Position numbers and translations under genes: made by a program. This document shows positions 1 to 5,116 of a stretch of 5,845 nt of DNA, piece after piece. This DNA comes from Desulfobulbaceae bacterium (GTDB lineage: Bacteria; Desulfobacterota; Desulfobulbia; Desulfobulbales; Desulfocapsaceae). The notes beneath the pieces were generated by a model. It did no database searches, was not told the origin of the DNA, and saw only the letters and a program-made list of their open reading frames with translations. The DNA lies in the NCBI GenBank assembly GCA_031256095.1, contig JAIRRG010000095.1:1-5845 (forward strand), in the 5' to 3' direction. Numbering within the stretch: position 1 is the stretch's first letter; each line of letters opens with the position of its first letter.

Positions 1-1335
1 GAAATCAGCGAGCGGGGTTTGGTTAACCTGGCGCAGATGCTCGGCGGCAAGAAGCTGATTTATTCCGGAGACGTCCAACCTTTTCTCCGCGATCTCATGA
101 CCTTGCCAAAGACGCAGCCACAACCGGCGGCGACTGTGCCGGCGACCACCTTGCCGCCGGACAACAATTTCATCGAAGGTGATCTGCCAAAAGAAAAGGC
201 TACGCCCGACACCAACGGGGCGCGCCCGAAAGACGAAATGGATGAGAAAGTACCTATCCCGGAAGCCTCCGTTCCACAAGATGCCTCGCCGGTGACGCCG
301 CCGCATGAAGGGCAAGCAACGCAACCACCAACGGAGCCGCCAGCGGTGCCGCCAGCGCCGTCGCCCACGGAAGCGCCAACTAAGCCGCCGCCACAGGAAA
401 TCATCGAAGGCAATCCGCCGCCGGAGCAAGCGGCGCCCGCTGTCGGTGCGCCGCGGCTGGAAGCTGGGACGAAGGAAGAAAGTCAGACTCCTCCTCCCAC
501 GGCCGTCATGCCGCCAGAGGGGCAAGAATCTGATATTCCCGCGCCCCTGCCGGAGCCGCCAGCGCCACCGCCGACGAAATTACCAACGGAACCGCCAGAG
601 CAACCGCTCGCCAAACCACCGGTTGAATCACCGGCGCGGCCAGGTGTTGAAAATGACACGCCGCCAAACAGCCAGAGCGGTTGGTGGCCCCGTTCCCGGC
701 ATGTGCTGCTTGGTCTGGTCGATTCTCTTTGTCCGGCCGCCGTAGCTGCCGCCGTTCCCGAACCTTGGCGGGGCGACAATGTCCTGGCTTGGAAAACGCC
801 GCCGGATGATGCCGCGGCTTATCTGAAAAAAATGCTGGCCATCCTCGATGCTACTGCGAAAAAGCAGTCTGATTTCAACTCATTGGCCAATCCATCGGAT
901 TTTCTCGCCGCTGTGGCTTGGCAGGAAAGCTGTTTCCGTCAGTTCATCCCGAAAAATGGCCGCATGACTTTTGTTTTATCAAGCAACAATACCTCGGTCG
1001 GCCTGATGCAGGTCAACGAGCGGGTGTGGCGCGGCCTCTACGACCAAGAGCGCCTGCGCTGGGACATGCCCTACAACGCGGCGGCGGGGGCGGAAATCAC
1101 CGCCCTCTATCTGCGCCAGGTACAAAAAAAGAAAGGGCGGCTACCGGCCGGCAACGATATGGTGGAGGCTGCCGTTTACGCCATGTACAATGGCGGGCCC
1201 GGCCAACTTGACCAATTCATCCGCCGCGCCGGCCATGGCAATCTGAACAAGATCGACCGCCTGTTTCTTGAAAAACTCGGTTGGAGTAAGGCCCACGCCT
1301 GGAGCAAGGCGGTTAGCTGTCTGGGAAACGGCTGA
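1..1335 (+). CDS. Lytic transglycosylase, SLT domain, with long proline-rich N-terminal segment (5' end outside window)
   Basis: Enzymes of this family cleave the MurNAc-GlcNAc bond of peptidoglycan in the periplasm, leaving a 1,6-anhydro end. The frame is open from base 1. The first possible start, TTG at 19, has no good ribosome site, so the gene most likely begins upstream and 444 codons are visible. Counting from base 1, residues 1-38 are a short ordered-looking stretch. Residues 39-225 are dominated by Pro, Glu, Ala and Thr (a disordered spacer), and 275-415 form the SLT domain. Its hallmarks are the catalytic Glu309 in AWQESCF, GLMQVN at 334-339 and AMYNGGPG at 394-401. The gap between the Glu motif and GLMQ is slightly longer than usual. 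No signal peptide is visible because the N-terminus is missing, so secretion is inferred from the family. No terminator is seen between its stop and the tRNA. The family call is firm; the specific biological role is unknown. Confidence 0.88.
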   Translation, partial: EISERGLVNLAQMLGGKKLIYSGDVQPFLRDLMTLPKTQPQPAATVPATTLPPDNNFIEGDLPKEKATPDTNGARPKDEMDEKVPIPEASVPQDASPVTPPHEGQATQPPTEPPAVPPAPSPTEAPTKPPPQEIIEGNPPPEQAAPAVGAPRLEAGTKEESQTPPPTAVMPPEGQESDIPAPLPEPPAPPPTKLPTEPPEQPLAKPPVESPARPGVENDTPPNSQSGWWPRSRHVLLGLVDSLCPAAVAAAVPEPWRGDNVLAWKTPPDDAAAYLKKMLAILDATAKKQSDFNSLANPSDFLAAVAWQESCFRQFIPKNGRMTFVLSSNNTSVGLMQVNERVWRGLYDQERLRWDMPYNAAAGAEITALYLRQVQKKKGRLPAGNDMVEAAVYAMYNGGPGQLDQFIRRAGHGNLNKIDRLFLEKLGWSKAHAWSKAVSCLGNG

Positions 1336-1351
1336 GGGCCTCATTCTTTTG

Positions 1352-1380
1352 TGGACTTTTCGCGGCGAGAGTGCTAAATA
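1352..1380 (+). promoter_or_regulatory. Likely sigma70 promoter of tRNA-Pro
   Basis: TGGACT (1352-1357) lies 17 bases before TAAATA (1375-1380), which is preceded by TG at 1372-1373 (extended -10). A GC-rich stretch, GCCCGCC (1381-1387), follows the -10 hexamer. Such a discriminator is typical of stable-RNA promoters under stringent control. The start would fall near 1387, about 20 bases before the mature tRNA. The hexamers are only moderate matches, so the position carries much of the argument. Confidence 0.5.
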
Positions 1381-1406
1381 GCCCGCCATCTTTATCGCGT
1401 CTTTTT

Positions 1407-1483
1407 CGGGATGTGGCTCAGTCTGGTAGAGCACAGCGTTCGGGACGCTGGAGTCGGAGGTTCGAATCCTCTCATCCCGACCA
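1407..1483 (+). tRNA. tRNA-Pro, anticodon CGG
   Basis: This is a complete 77-base cloverleaf with encoded CCA. The acceptor arms 1407-1413 and 1473-1479 pair perfectly over 7 bp. The D stem is GCTC/GAGC (1416-1419, 1429-1432). The anticodon stem is CAGCG/CGCTG, with the 7-base loop at 1439-1445 and anticodon CGG at 1441-1443, which reads the proline codon CCG. The T stem is 1456-1460 with 1468-1472 (one G-U pair) around TTCGAAT. The C1-G72 pair, A73 and a G at position 37 fit bacterial proline tRNA identity. The gene is single, with its own terminator immediately downstream. Confidence 0.97.
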
Positions 1484-1496
1484 CTTACACCACAAA

Positions 1497-1546
1497 CGAG
1501 GCTGGAAAAGGTTACCAAAGGTTACCAGATTCCAGCCTCGTTTTTT
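1497..1546 (+). terminator. Rho-independent terminator of tRNA-Pro
   Basis: The arms CGAGGCTGGAA (1497-1507) and TTCCAGCCTCG (1530-1540) pair perfectly over 11 bp and are followed by six T (1541-1546). The flanking A and T runs extend pairing by up to three more A-U pairs. The 22-base loop is unusually long because it holds a tandem 10-base repeat. It starts 14 bases after the encoded CCA. Confidence 0.93.
1508..1527 (+). repeat. Tandem 10-base direct repeat inside the terminator loop
   Basis: AAGGTTACCA occurs twice back to back (1508-1517 and 1518-1527), identical, filling almost the whole loop of the tRNA terminator. It looks like a recent slippage duplication; one copy would leave a 12-base loop. 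Confidence 0.9.
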
Positions 1547-1683
1547 CCCATCATACTCCTTTGCACCTGGGTAAAAAATTCCCCACATTTCATGGGGGAG
1601 AGCGAACAACTGGAGTGAGGCGGAATACGGTTTCTGTGGCCCTACGAATTTTACTAGTGGCCAGCTTGACCGGCACCATATAG

Positions 1684-1719
1684 GGCGTAGCGTCGGCAAC
1701 GGCGTTGCGCCATTTTTTT
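1684..1719 (+). terminator. Second + strand intrinsic terminator without an evident gene
   Basis: GGCGTAGCG (1684-1692) can pair with CGTTGCGCC (1703-1711) as RNA, using two G-U pairs, around a 10-base loop. The stem is followed by A and seven T (1713-1719). An alternative inner stem GCAAC/GTTGC (1697-1701, 1704-1708) is also possible. Orientation is clearly +, since the other strand has no T run after the stem, so it cannot end the minus-strand gene at 1791-2054. It may be a backup for the tRNA terminator or the end of an unannotated small RNA. In 1547-1683 I found no good promoter and no credible ORF. Confidence 0.6.
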
Positions 1720-1790
1720 GGGTGATTTTCCTTGGGGTGGCAAAAACGTCGCCCGCGTTCGTTCATTGTTAGCAGCGCAGAGGAGCTGGC

Positions 1791-2054
1791 TCACGAGGCG
1801 TTGGCCGGGCAACTGGCGCAACAGCCGCCGGAAGGACAGGAAAGGGCGCTGGTGGATTCGTCGGCGCTGGAAGCGCGGGTGGAATAGCCGTCAGCACACC
1901 AGCCACTGCCTTTTAATTGAAAGGAGCTGACGGACACCAGCTTTTTCAGATGGCCGCCGCAGGCTTGACAGACGGCTAAAGGCGCGTCGCTCATCCGCTG
2001 CTGCGCCTCAATAACCTTTTTACATGACTCGCATTCGTACTCATAAACAGGCAT
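1791..2054 (-). CDS. FmdB-family putative zinc-ribbon protein
   Basis: This is an 87-residue protein beginning MPVYEYEC, the classic opening of the FmdB/CxxC_CxxC_SSSS family. Two CxxC pairs (Cys8/Cys11 and Cys29/Cys32) should bind one zinc. The conserved region after the ribbon, FQLKGSGW (45-52), is present. The residue after that Trp is Cys53, where relatives usually have Tyr. The tail (60-87) is rich in Ser and Cys, with four further cysteines (73, 78, 79, 82). I chose ATG at 2052-2054 because GAGGTG lies six bases upstream. The GTG three codons earlier overlaps that ribosome site and is unlikely. Family members are named regulatory proteins after a formamidase-operon gene in Methylophilus, but their general function is not established. 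The gene stands alone on its own promoter, convergent with the tRNA. Confidence 0.9.
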   Translation of the reverse strand: MPVYEYECESCKKVIEAQQRMSDAPLAVCQACGGHLKKLVSVSSFQLKGSGWCADGYSTRASSADESTSALSCPSGGCCASCPANAS

Positions 2055-2060
2055 GGCATT

Positions 2061-2066
2061 CACCTC
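2061..2066 (-). promoter_or_regulatory. Ribosome binding site deciding the start of the FmdB-type gene
   Basis: GAGGTG on the minus strand is six bases before the ATG at 2052-2054. It overlaps the alternative GTG start at 2061-2063, which argues for the shorter, family-typical protein. Confidence 0.8.
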
Positions 2067-2071
2067 GGGTT

Positions 2072-2100
2072 AAAAGGACAGCCTGACCATCAGGCCGTCC
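2072..2100 (-). promoter_or_regulatory. Terminator-like hairpin in the leader of the FmdB-type gene
   Basis: Read on the minus strand, GGACGGCCTGA (2100-2090) pairs with TCAGGCTGTCC (2086-2076) over 11 bp, with one G-U pair as RNA and a 3-base loop. Four U follow (2075-2072). It sits between the promoter and the ribosome site, six bases before GAGGTG. It could be an attenuator, a stabilising 5' hairpin, or a weak terminator for read-through from the upstream gene. The short U run makes full termination doubtful. Confidence 0.5.
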
Positions 2101-2118
2101 GGCAATTTGCTGGTCGAG

Positions 2119-2147
2119 AACATATGCCTTGCCTGGCGGGCTGTCAA
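2119..2147 (-). promoter_or_regulatory. Sigma70-type promoter of the FmdB-type gene
   Basis: On the minus strand a perfect TTGACA (2147-2142) is followed after 17 bases by TATGTT (2124-2119), four of six matches to the -10 consensus. Transcription would start near 2112, giving a leader of roughly 58 bases that contains the 2100-2072 hairpin. Confidence 0.7.
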
Positions 2148-2201
2148 GCGCTTGCTGGCAGCGTTGACGCCAAGGGCCAGCGTCGGGCGTGTCGCGGGCA
2201 A

Positions 2202-2792
2202 TTATATAAGGTGCCAACAATCTGGGCGACGCTTGCTAACGTCGTGTACGCTATATGATTTCAGTTCGGCGCGGAGAGATGCCAGTTGATCCTCAGAGGC
2301 GAAAGCGCGTTTCATGACGAAATTGAATAGCCGATCGGATTGGTAGAGAAGAAAAGCCCGCCTGCACTCCCGCCAATAGTGAAAGTTGGCAAACGGGATG
2401 ACGGCGCGACTATCTCCCGATTCAACGATATAATTTCCGCCACTCCAAGACACATGAAGCGGCGCGTGAAAGCTCTTCATTTGCTTAAAGAAACGTCGGG
2501 CATATATTGGCATAATCGCCTGATTAATGATGGGTAATAAAATAGTTACAAAAACCATCGACAAGAGCCAGGCAATCCACAACTCCCTTCGCGCGAACAT
2601 GGCGAGAAGAATGGCAAAGCTATCGTGGTTCGCACCCCAAGCGATAAAAAATCCTATAGCACCTGCCAAGGTTGTAACTCCCATCCGTATCAGTAGCGTC
2701 TTCAATCTCATGGCCGAGTGCCAAGACTGGCATCGGTAGACGTGCACTAAGTCAGCGGCGGTGGGTTGGAAGGAAACTTGTTGAGAGATCAT
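2202..2792 (-). CDS. YcxB-like small integral membrane protein
   Basis: The protein has 196 residues. A polar N-terminal strand (7-20) precedes two hydrophobic helices, about 32-53 and 70-93. A soluble C-terminal part (110-178) follows, ending in LLYQSDRLFNFVMKRAF and a Glu/Leu-rich helix. That order (two helices, then a small domain closing with a pattern of the type lyxxxxxfxxxpkraF) is what I know from YcxB-like proteins, whose function is unknown. The last 18 residues are basic and lie beyond the usual end. The ATG at 2790-2792 is preferred because the polar segment before helix 1 is a family trait, though no clear ribosome site precedes it. The region is visibly more A+T-rich than its flanks, and the gene lies 94 bases after the amidase stop. 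No strong terminator follows. Assignment is by pattern recall, not by search. Confidence 0.75.
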   Translation of the reverse strand: MISQQVSFQPTAADLVHVYRCQSWHSAMRLKTLLIRMGVTTLAGAIGFFIAWGANHDSFAILLAMFARRELWIAWLLSMVFVTILLPIINQAIMPIYARRFFKQMKSFHAPLHVSWSGGNYIVESGDSRAVIPFANFHYWRECRRAFLLYQSDRLFNFVMKRAFASEDQLASLRAELKSYSVHDVSKRRPDCWHLI

Positions 2793-2818
2793 TTTGCGTG
2801 GAGAAATTCAGGGGCAGA

Positions 2819-2835
2819 CATGCAATTATCGCATG
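2819..2835. repeat. Short inverted repeat across the -10 of the YcxB-like gene
   Basis: CATGC (2819-2823) and GCATG (2831-2835) form a symmetrical pair with a 7-base centre that contains the -10 hexamer. This could be an operator for a dimeric repressor, but arms of five bases also arise by chance. Confidence 0.3.
2825..2833 (-). promoter_or_regulatory. Extended -10 promoter of the YcxB-like gene
   Basis: On the minus strand TGC (2833-2831) precedes GATAAT (2830-2825), five of six matches with the extended TG element. No good -35 hexamer is found 16-18 bases upstream, which extended -10 promoters tolerate. The start would lie near 2818, about 26 bases before the ATG. Confidence 0.45.
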
Positions 2836-2886
2836 ATTTTGGCAAATTCACTCTTCCTTTGAAGTAATTCGGGACGTTAGCTGTTT

Positions 2887-4989
2887 TCACCGTTTCAGCC
2901 GGGCCGTATTGGTATTTGTATAAGATAGGATGCCCTGGGCGATATGTTTGGCCATATCGGCCACATAGTCGTCCGAAGTGATGTGTTTGGCGTCATCGGG
3001 ATTGCTGATGAAGGCCATTTCGAGAAGAATTGCCGGCATCTGGGCGCCAATCAGCACGTAAAATGGCGCCTGTTTGACGCCATGTTTTTTCATTTTGTCA
3101 CCCTCCGCCGCCGATGCGCCGTGGGCCACGGCGTCGTTAACCAGCCGGGCCAGACGCGACGATTCGGCAATCTTCGAATTTTTCATGATGTTCGACAAGA
3201 TGTCTTGCAAATCACTGAGCTGGTGTGTCGATGTGGCGTTTTCCTGGGCCGCCACCCGCATCGCTTCCGGATTGGTGGTCAGGTTCAAATAGTAGGTTTC
3301 AAAACCGTGCGCCTGGCTTGAAGAGTGGGCGTTCAAATGCAGCGACAGGAAAAGGTCGGCGCCCTCGGTGTTGGCGAAGGCGGTGCGTTCTTCCAAACCG
3401 AGAAAACGATCGCCCTCGCGGGTCAGCACCACCTGGCAGCCCAGTTCTTTTTCCAGGACCGGTTTCAGGCGTTTGGCCACTGCCAGCACCACATCCTTTT
3501 CTTGCAAACTACCGGCCATGGCCCCAGGATCTTTGCCGCCGTGACCAGGATCAAGGACGATCTTTTTCACACCCAGGCTCAACTGCTGGGCCAGCGATGG
3601 CCGTTTCGGCATGGGCGGCGCGGTTGCGGCGATGCTGGGCGCTTCTTGCGGTGCTGTCGTTGTCGCTTCCGTTGGCGGTGGCGTCGACGGTGGCGTTGGT
3701 AATGGCGTCGCTGGCAGTGTTGTTACCGTTTCCGCCGGTGTTGGTGCCGACAGTGGCGTTGGTAATGGCGTTGCTGGTGGTATCGTCACCGCTTCCATCG
3801 ATGGTCGCGTCGGCGTCGATGGTGTTGGTGGCGGTGTTGTCGCTACCGCCGGTCTTTCCGTGGCCGTCGTCTCCGCTTTCTTTTTGCCCTTTTCCATGAC
3901 GGTCACCGACCGCTGCTTCGAGGCTGGGCTGGAGGCCGGTGTTTGTGTTGCCGCCGGGGCTGTCGCCTCGTGTTTGACGAGGGCTTCGTCAATACGGGCG
4001 GGAGGCGGTTTCGGCACGCTTTTACTCAGCGAATCCGCCTTCTTTTCTTTTCCTCTGACATCAACAATAACCCTGAATGGGTCGGGCAAACTGTAGATTT
4101 GGTAGTCTTCCATATCGGCTGCTTCCACCACTATTCGTACACTGTCGCCGGTTTTTTGCTCGGTGGTAATGGCGTGCAAGAGGGCATTGTCTGTGGCCGT
4201 GACCCTACCGCGGTCGGTGGGGGCGGTGTAGGAATCGGTAAAGTCAATGTACAGGCGGGATACTCCGGATTTTTTTTCTAGTATGCCAGCCTTGTAGGTG
4301 ACCGGGCCGGAAGCGCCGACAACGATGCGGCCATACTGCGGCGACGACCAAAATTTGGCTGGGAAGATGGTATTCAACTTCTCTGGGGCGCTGCCGAGCA
4401 TGGCGTCAGGCAGGGTGATGCCGAACTGTTGCGAGAGTTGCCGCAATGTCTGGGCAGCCAGCGTATACATGTCGCCGTTCGGGTATTCGTTGATCACCCG
4501 GCTGAAATAGCGGACGGCCTGTTGCCGGTCGTTTTTGTTGTCGAGATACAACTTCCCGAGAGCGAACAGGGCATCATCGGCCAGAGTGCTGTTCGGAAAA
4601 ACCTTGACCAAGTTTTGCAGTTGAACAATCGCCTCGTCAAGGTCAGAGTTTTTTTGAAAACGGTCGAACATCTGCAAGCGCGCCCGGCAGATCATGTACA
4701 GGCTGGCCGGAGCCAGGTTGTGGCTGGGATTTTCTCGGTAGATATTTTCAAATATATTTATACATTTCAGCCAATTATCGCGGTTTGCGGCCAGAGAGGA
4801 GTTATTCTGTAACTGGTTGAAATAGAATTTACCCTGGTCGTAGCGTGATTCCACTTCGTCCTTGGCCGGGGTGTGGCCTTCGTCGCCGCCTTCGGCAAAA
4901 GCGGTGAGCGGTGGAAAAAAAATCAGCAAAATAAGGACGAGGGGCGGCAGAAAAGCAAAACAGCCCGAGAAGGCGGAGCGGCAGGTCAT
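2887..4989 (-). CDS. Secreted N-acetylmuramoyl-L-alanine amidase (TPR-like + AMIN + Amidase_3)
   Basis: The enzyme cleaves the amide bond between MurNAc and L-Ala of the stem peptide, as in daughter-cell separation by AmiC-type amidases. The 700 residues begin with a signal peptide (about 1-32, cleavage after AFA; no lipobox Cys). A TPR-like helical region (47-190) follows, then an AMIN domain (about 215-313) that binds the cell wall or targets the septum. A disordered Pro/Thr/Ala linker spans 320-465, and the zinc amidase domain 475-692. Visible catalytic features are His483 (DPGHGG), Glu497, His551 (SLHLNAH) and Glu657 (LLEMAFISNP). The region 584-648, between His551 and Glu657, resembles the segment that blocks the active site in regulated amidases; this is inferred. 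ATG 4987-4989 is the only usual start codon after the in-frame stop upstream, yet it has no ribosome site. It lies 127 bases after mutS, with its own promoter. It is longer than AmiC because of the TPR part and linker. Confidence 0.93.
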   Translation of the reverse strand: MTCRSAFSGCFAFLPPLVLILLIFFPPLTAFAEGGDEGHTPAKDEVESRYDQGKFYFNQLQNNSSLAANRDNWLKCINIFENIYRENPSHNLAPASLYMICRARLQMFDRFQKNSDLDEAIVQLQNLVKVFPNSTLADDALFALGKLYLDNKNDRQQAVRYFSRVINEYPNGDMYTLAAQTLRQLSQQFGITLPDAMLGSAPEKLNTIFPAKFWSSPQYGRIVVGASGPVTYKAGILEKKSGVSRLYIDFTDSYTAPTDRGRVTATDNALLHAITTEQKTGDSVRIVVEAADMEDYQIYSLPDPFRVIVDVRGKEKKADSLSKSVPKPPPARIDEALVKHEATAPAATQTPASSPASKQRSVTVMEKGKKKAETTATERPAVATTPPPTPSTPTRPSMEAVTIPPATPLPTPLSAPTPAETVTTLPATPLPTPPSTPPPTEATTTAPQEAPSIAATAPPMPKRPSLAQQLSLGVKKIVLDPGHGGKDPGAMAGSLQEKDVVLAVAKRLKPVLEKELGCQVVLTREGDRFLGLEERTAFANTEGADLFLSLHLNAHSSSQAHGFETYYLNLTTNPEAMRVAAQENATSTHQLSDLQDILSNIMKNSKIAESSRLARLVNDAVAHGASAAEGDKMKKHGVKQAPFYVLIGAQMPAILLEMAFISNPDDAKHITSDDYVADMAKHIAQGILSYTNTNTARLKR
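3664..3789 (-). repeat. Two in-frame 63-base tandem repeats in the amidase linker
   Basis: Residues 401-421 and 422-442 are copies of one 21-residue unit sharing PATPLPTP. At DNA level the 18 bases starting at 3691 and 3754 are identical, exactly 63 bases apart, and similarity continues on both sides. The period is a multiple of three, so gain or loss of a unit keeps the frame. It acts as a linker-length module between the AMIN and catalytic domains. Confidence 0.85.
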
Positions 4990-5018
4990 ATTGATTGTTT
5001 TTGGGGCAACCGGTTCAT
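4986..5018 (-). CDS. Possible 10-codon leader ORF overlapping the amidase start
   Basis: ATG at 5016-5018 opens a 10-codon frame (MNRLPQKQSI) that ends in TGA at 4986-4988, overlapping the amidase ATG as ATGA. A purine-rich GGAAGAAGAAG stretch lies upstream (5038-5028), with about nine bases between its last GAAG and the ATG. The amidase itself has no ribosome site, so this overlap could couple its translation to the leader. The ORF is so short that chance is a serious alternative. Confidence 0.3.
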   Translation of the reverse strand: MNRLPQKQSI

Positions 5019-5072
5019 TGTCTTGGACTTCTTCTTCCGTATTTCCGCGATTATGTACTGTGATGCCAGCCG

Positions 5073-5101
5073 ACTATAACCAATTAGCCAGGCCATGGCA
5101 A
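5073..5101 (-). promoter_or_regulatory. Sigma70-type promoter of the amidase gene
   Basis: On the minus strand TTGCCA (5101-5096) and TATAGT (5078-5073) are each five of six matches to consensus, with an ideal 17-base spacer. The -35 begins 15 bases after the mutS stop. Transcription would start near 5066, giving a leader of about 77 bases. The amidase can thus be expressed apart from mutS; no terminator separates the two, so read-through is also possible. Confidence 0.7.
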
Positions 5102-5116
5102 AAGAAAGAGGCGCAA

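Noticed and set aside
305..745. Arg-rich 146-codon frame on the + strand
   Set aside because: Out-of-frame shadow of the proline-rich part of the transglycosylase gene; CCG/CCA codons read as Arg and Gln in the shifted frame.
1141..1518. 125-codon minus-strand frame across the tRNA gene
   Set aside because: It crosses the tRNA and the end of the transglycosylase gene. The stretch resembling DERIRTSDSSVPN is the familiar spurious translation of a tRNA antisense strand.
1742..1760. Possible terminator of the FmdB-type gene on the minus strand (AACG...CGTT then T run)
   Set aside because: Only about four base pairs in the stem; too weak to annotate.
1484..1790. Integrated element at the 3' end of tRNA-Pro
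   Set aside because: No integrase gene and no direct repeat of the tRNA 3' end is seen downstream within the window.
2166..2184. Hairpin after the YcxB-like gene on the minus strand
   Set aside because: Five normal pairs plus three G-U pairs and no U run after it, so it does not qualify as an intrinsic terminator.
2201..2206. Perfect TATAAT on the minus strand at the end of the YcxB-like gene
   Set aside because: No acceptable -35 at 16-18 bases and no extended -10 TG; it overlaps the stop codon. The promoter at 2119-2147 explains the downstream gene better.
2195..2216. TTGGCAC...TTGC on the minus strand, resembling a sigma54 promoter
   Set aside because: Nine bases separate TGGCAC from TTGC, where sigma54 promoters need five.
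3225..3899. 224-codon + strand frame
   Set aside because: Antisense shadow of the amidase gene, whose domains and catalytic residues are intact on the other strand.
3611..4096. Gly/Val-rich 161-codon frame on the + strand
   Set aside because: Antisense of the Pro/Thr-rich amidase linker; low complexity and no ribosome site.
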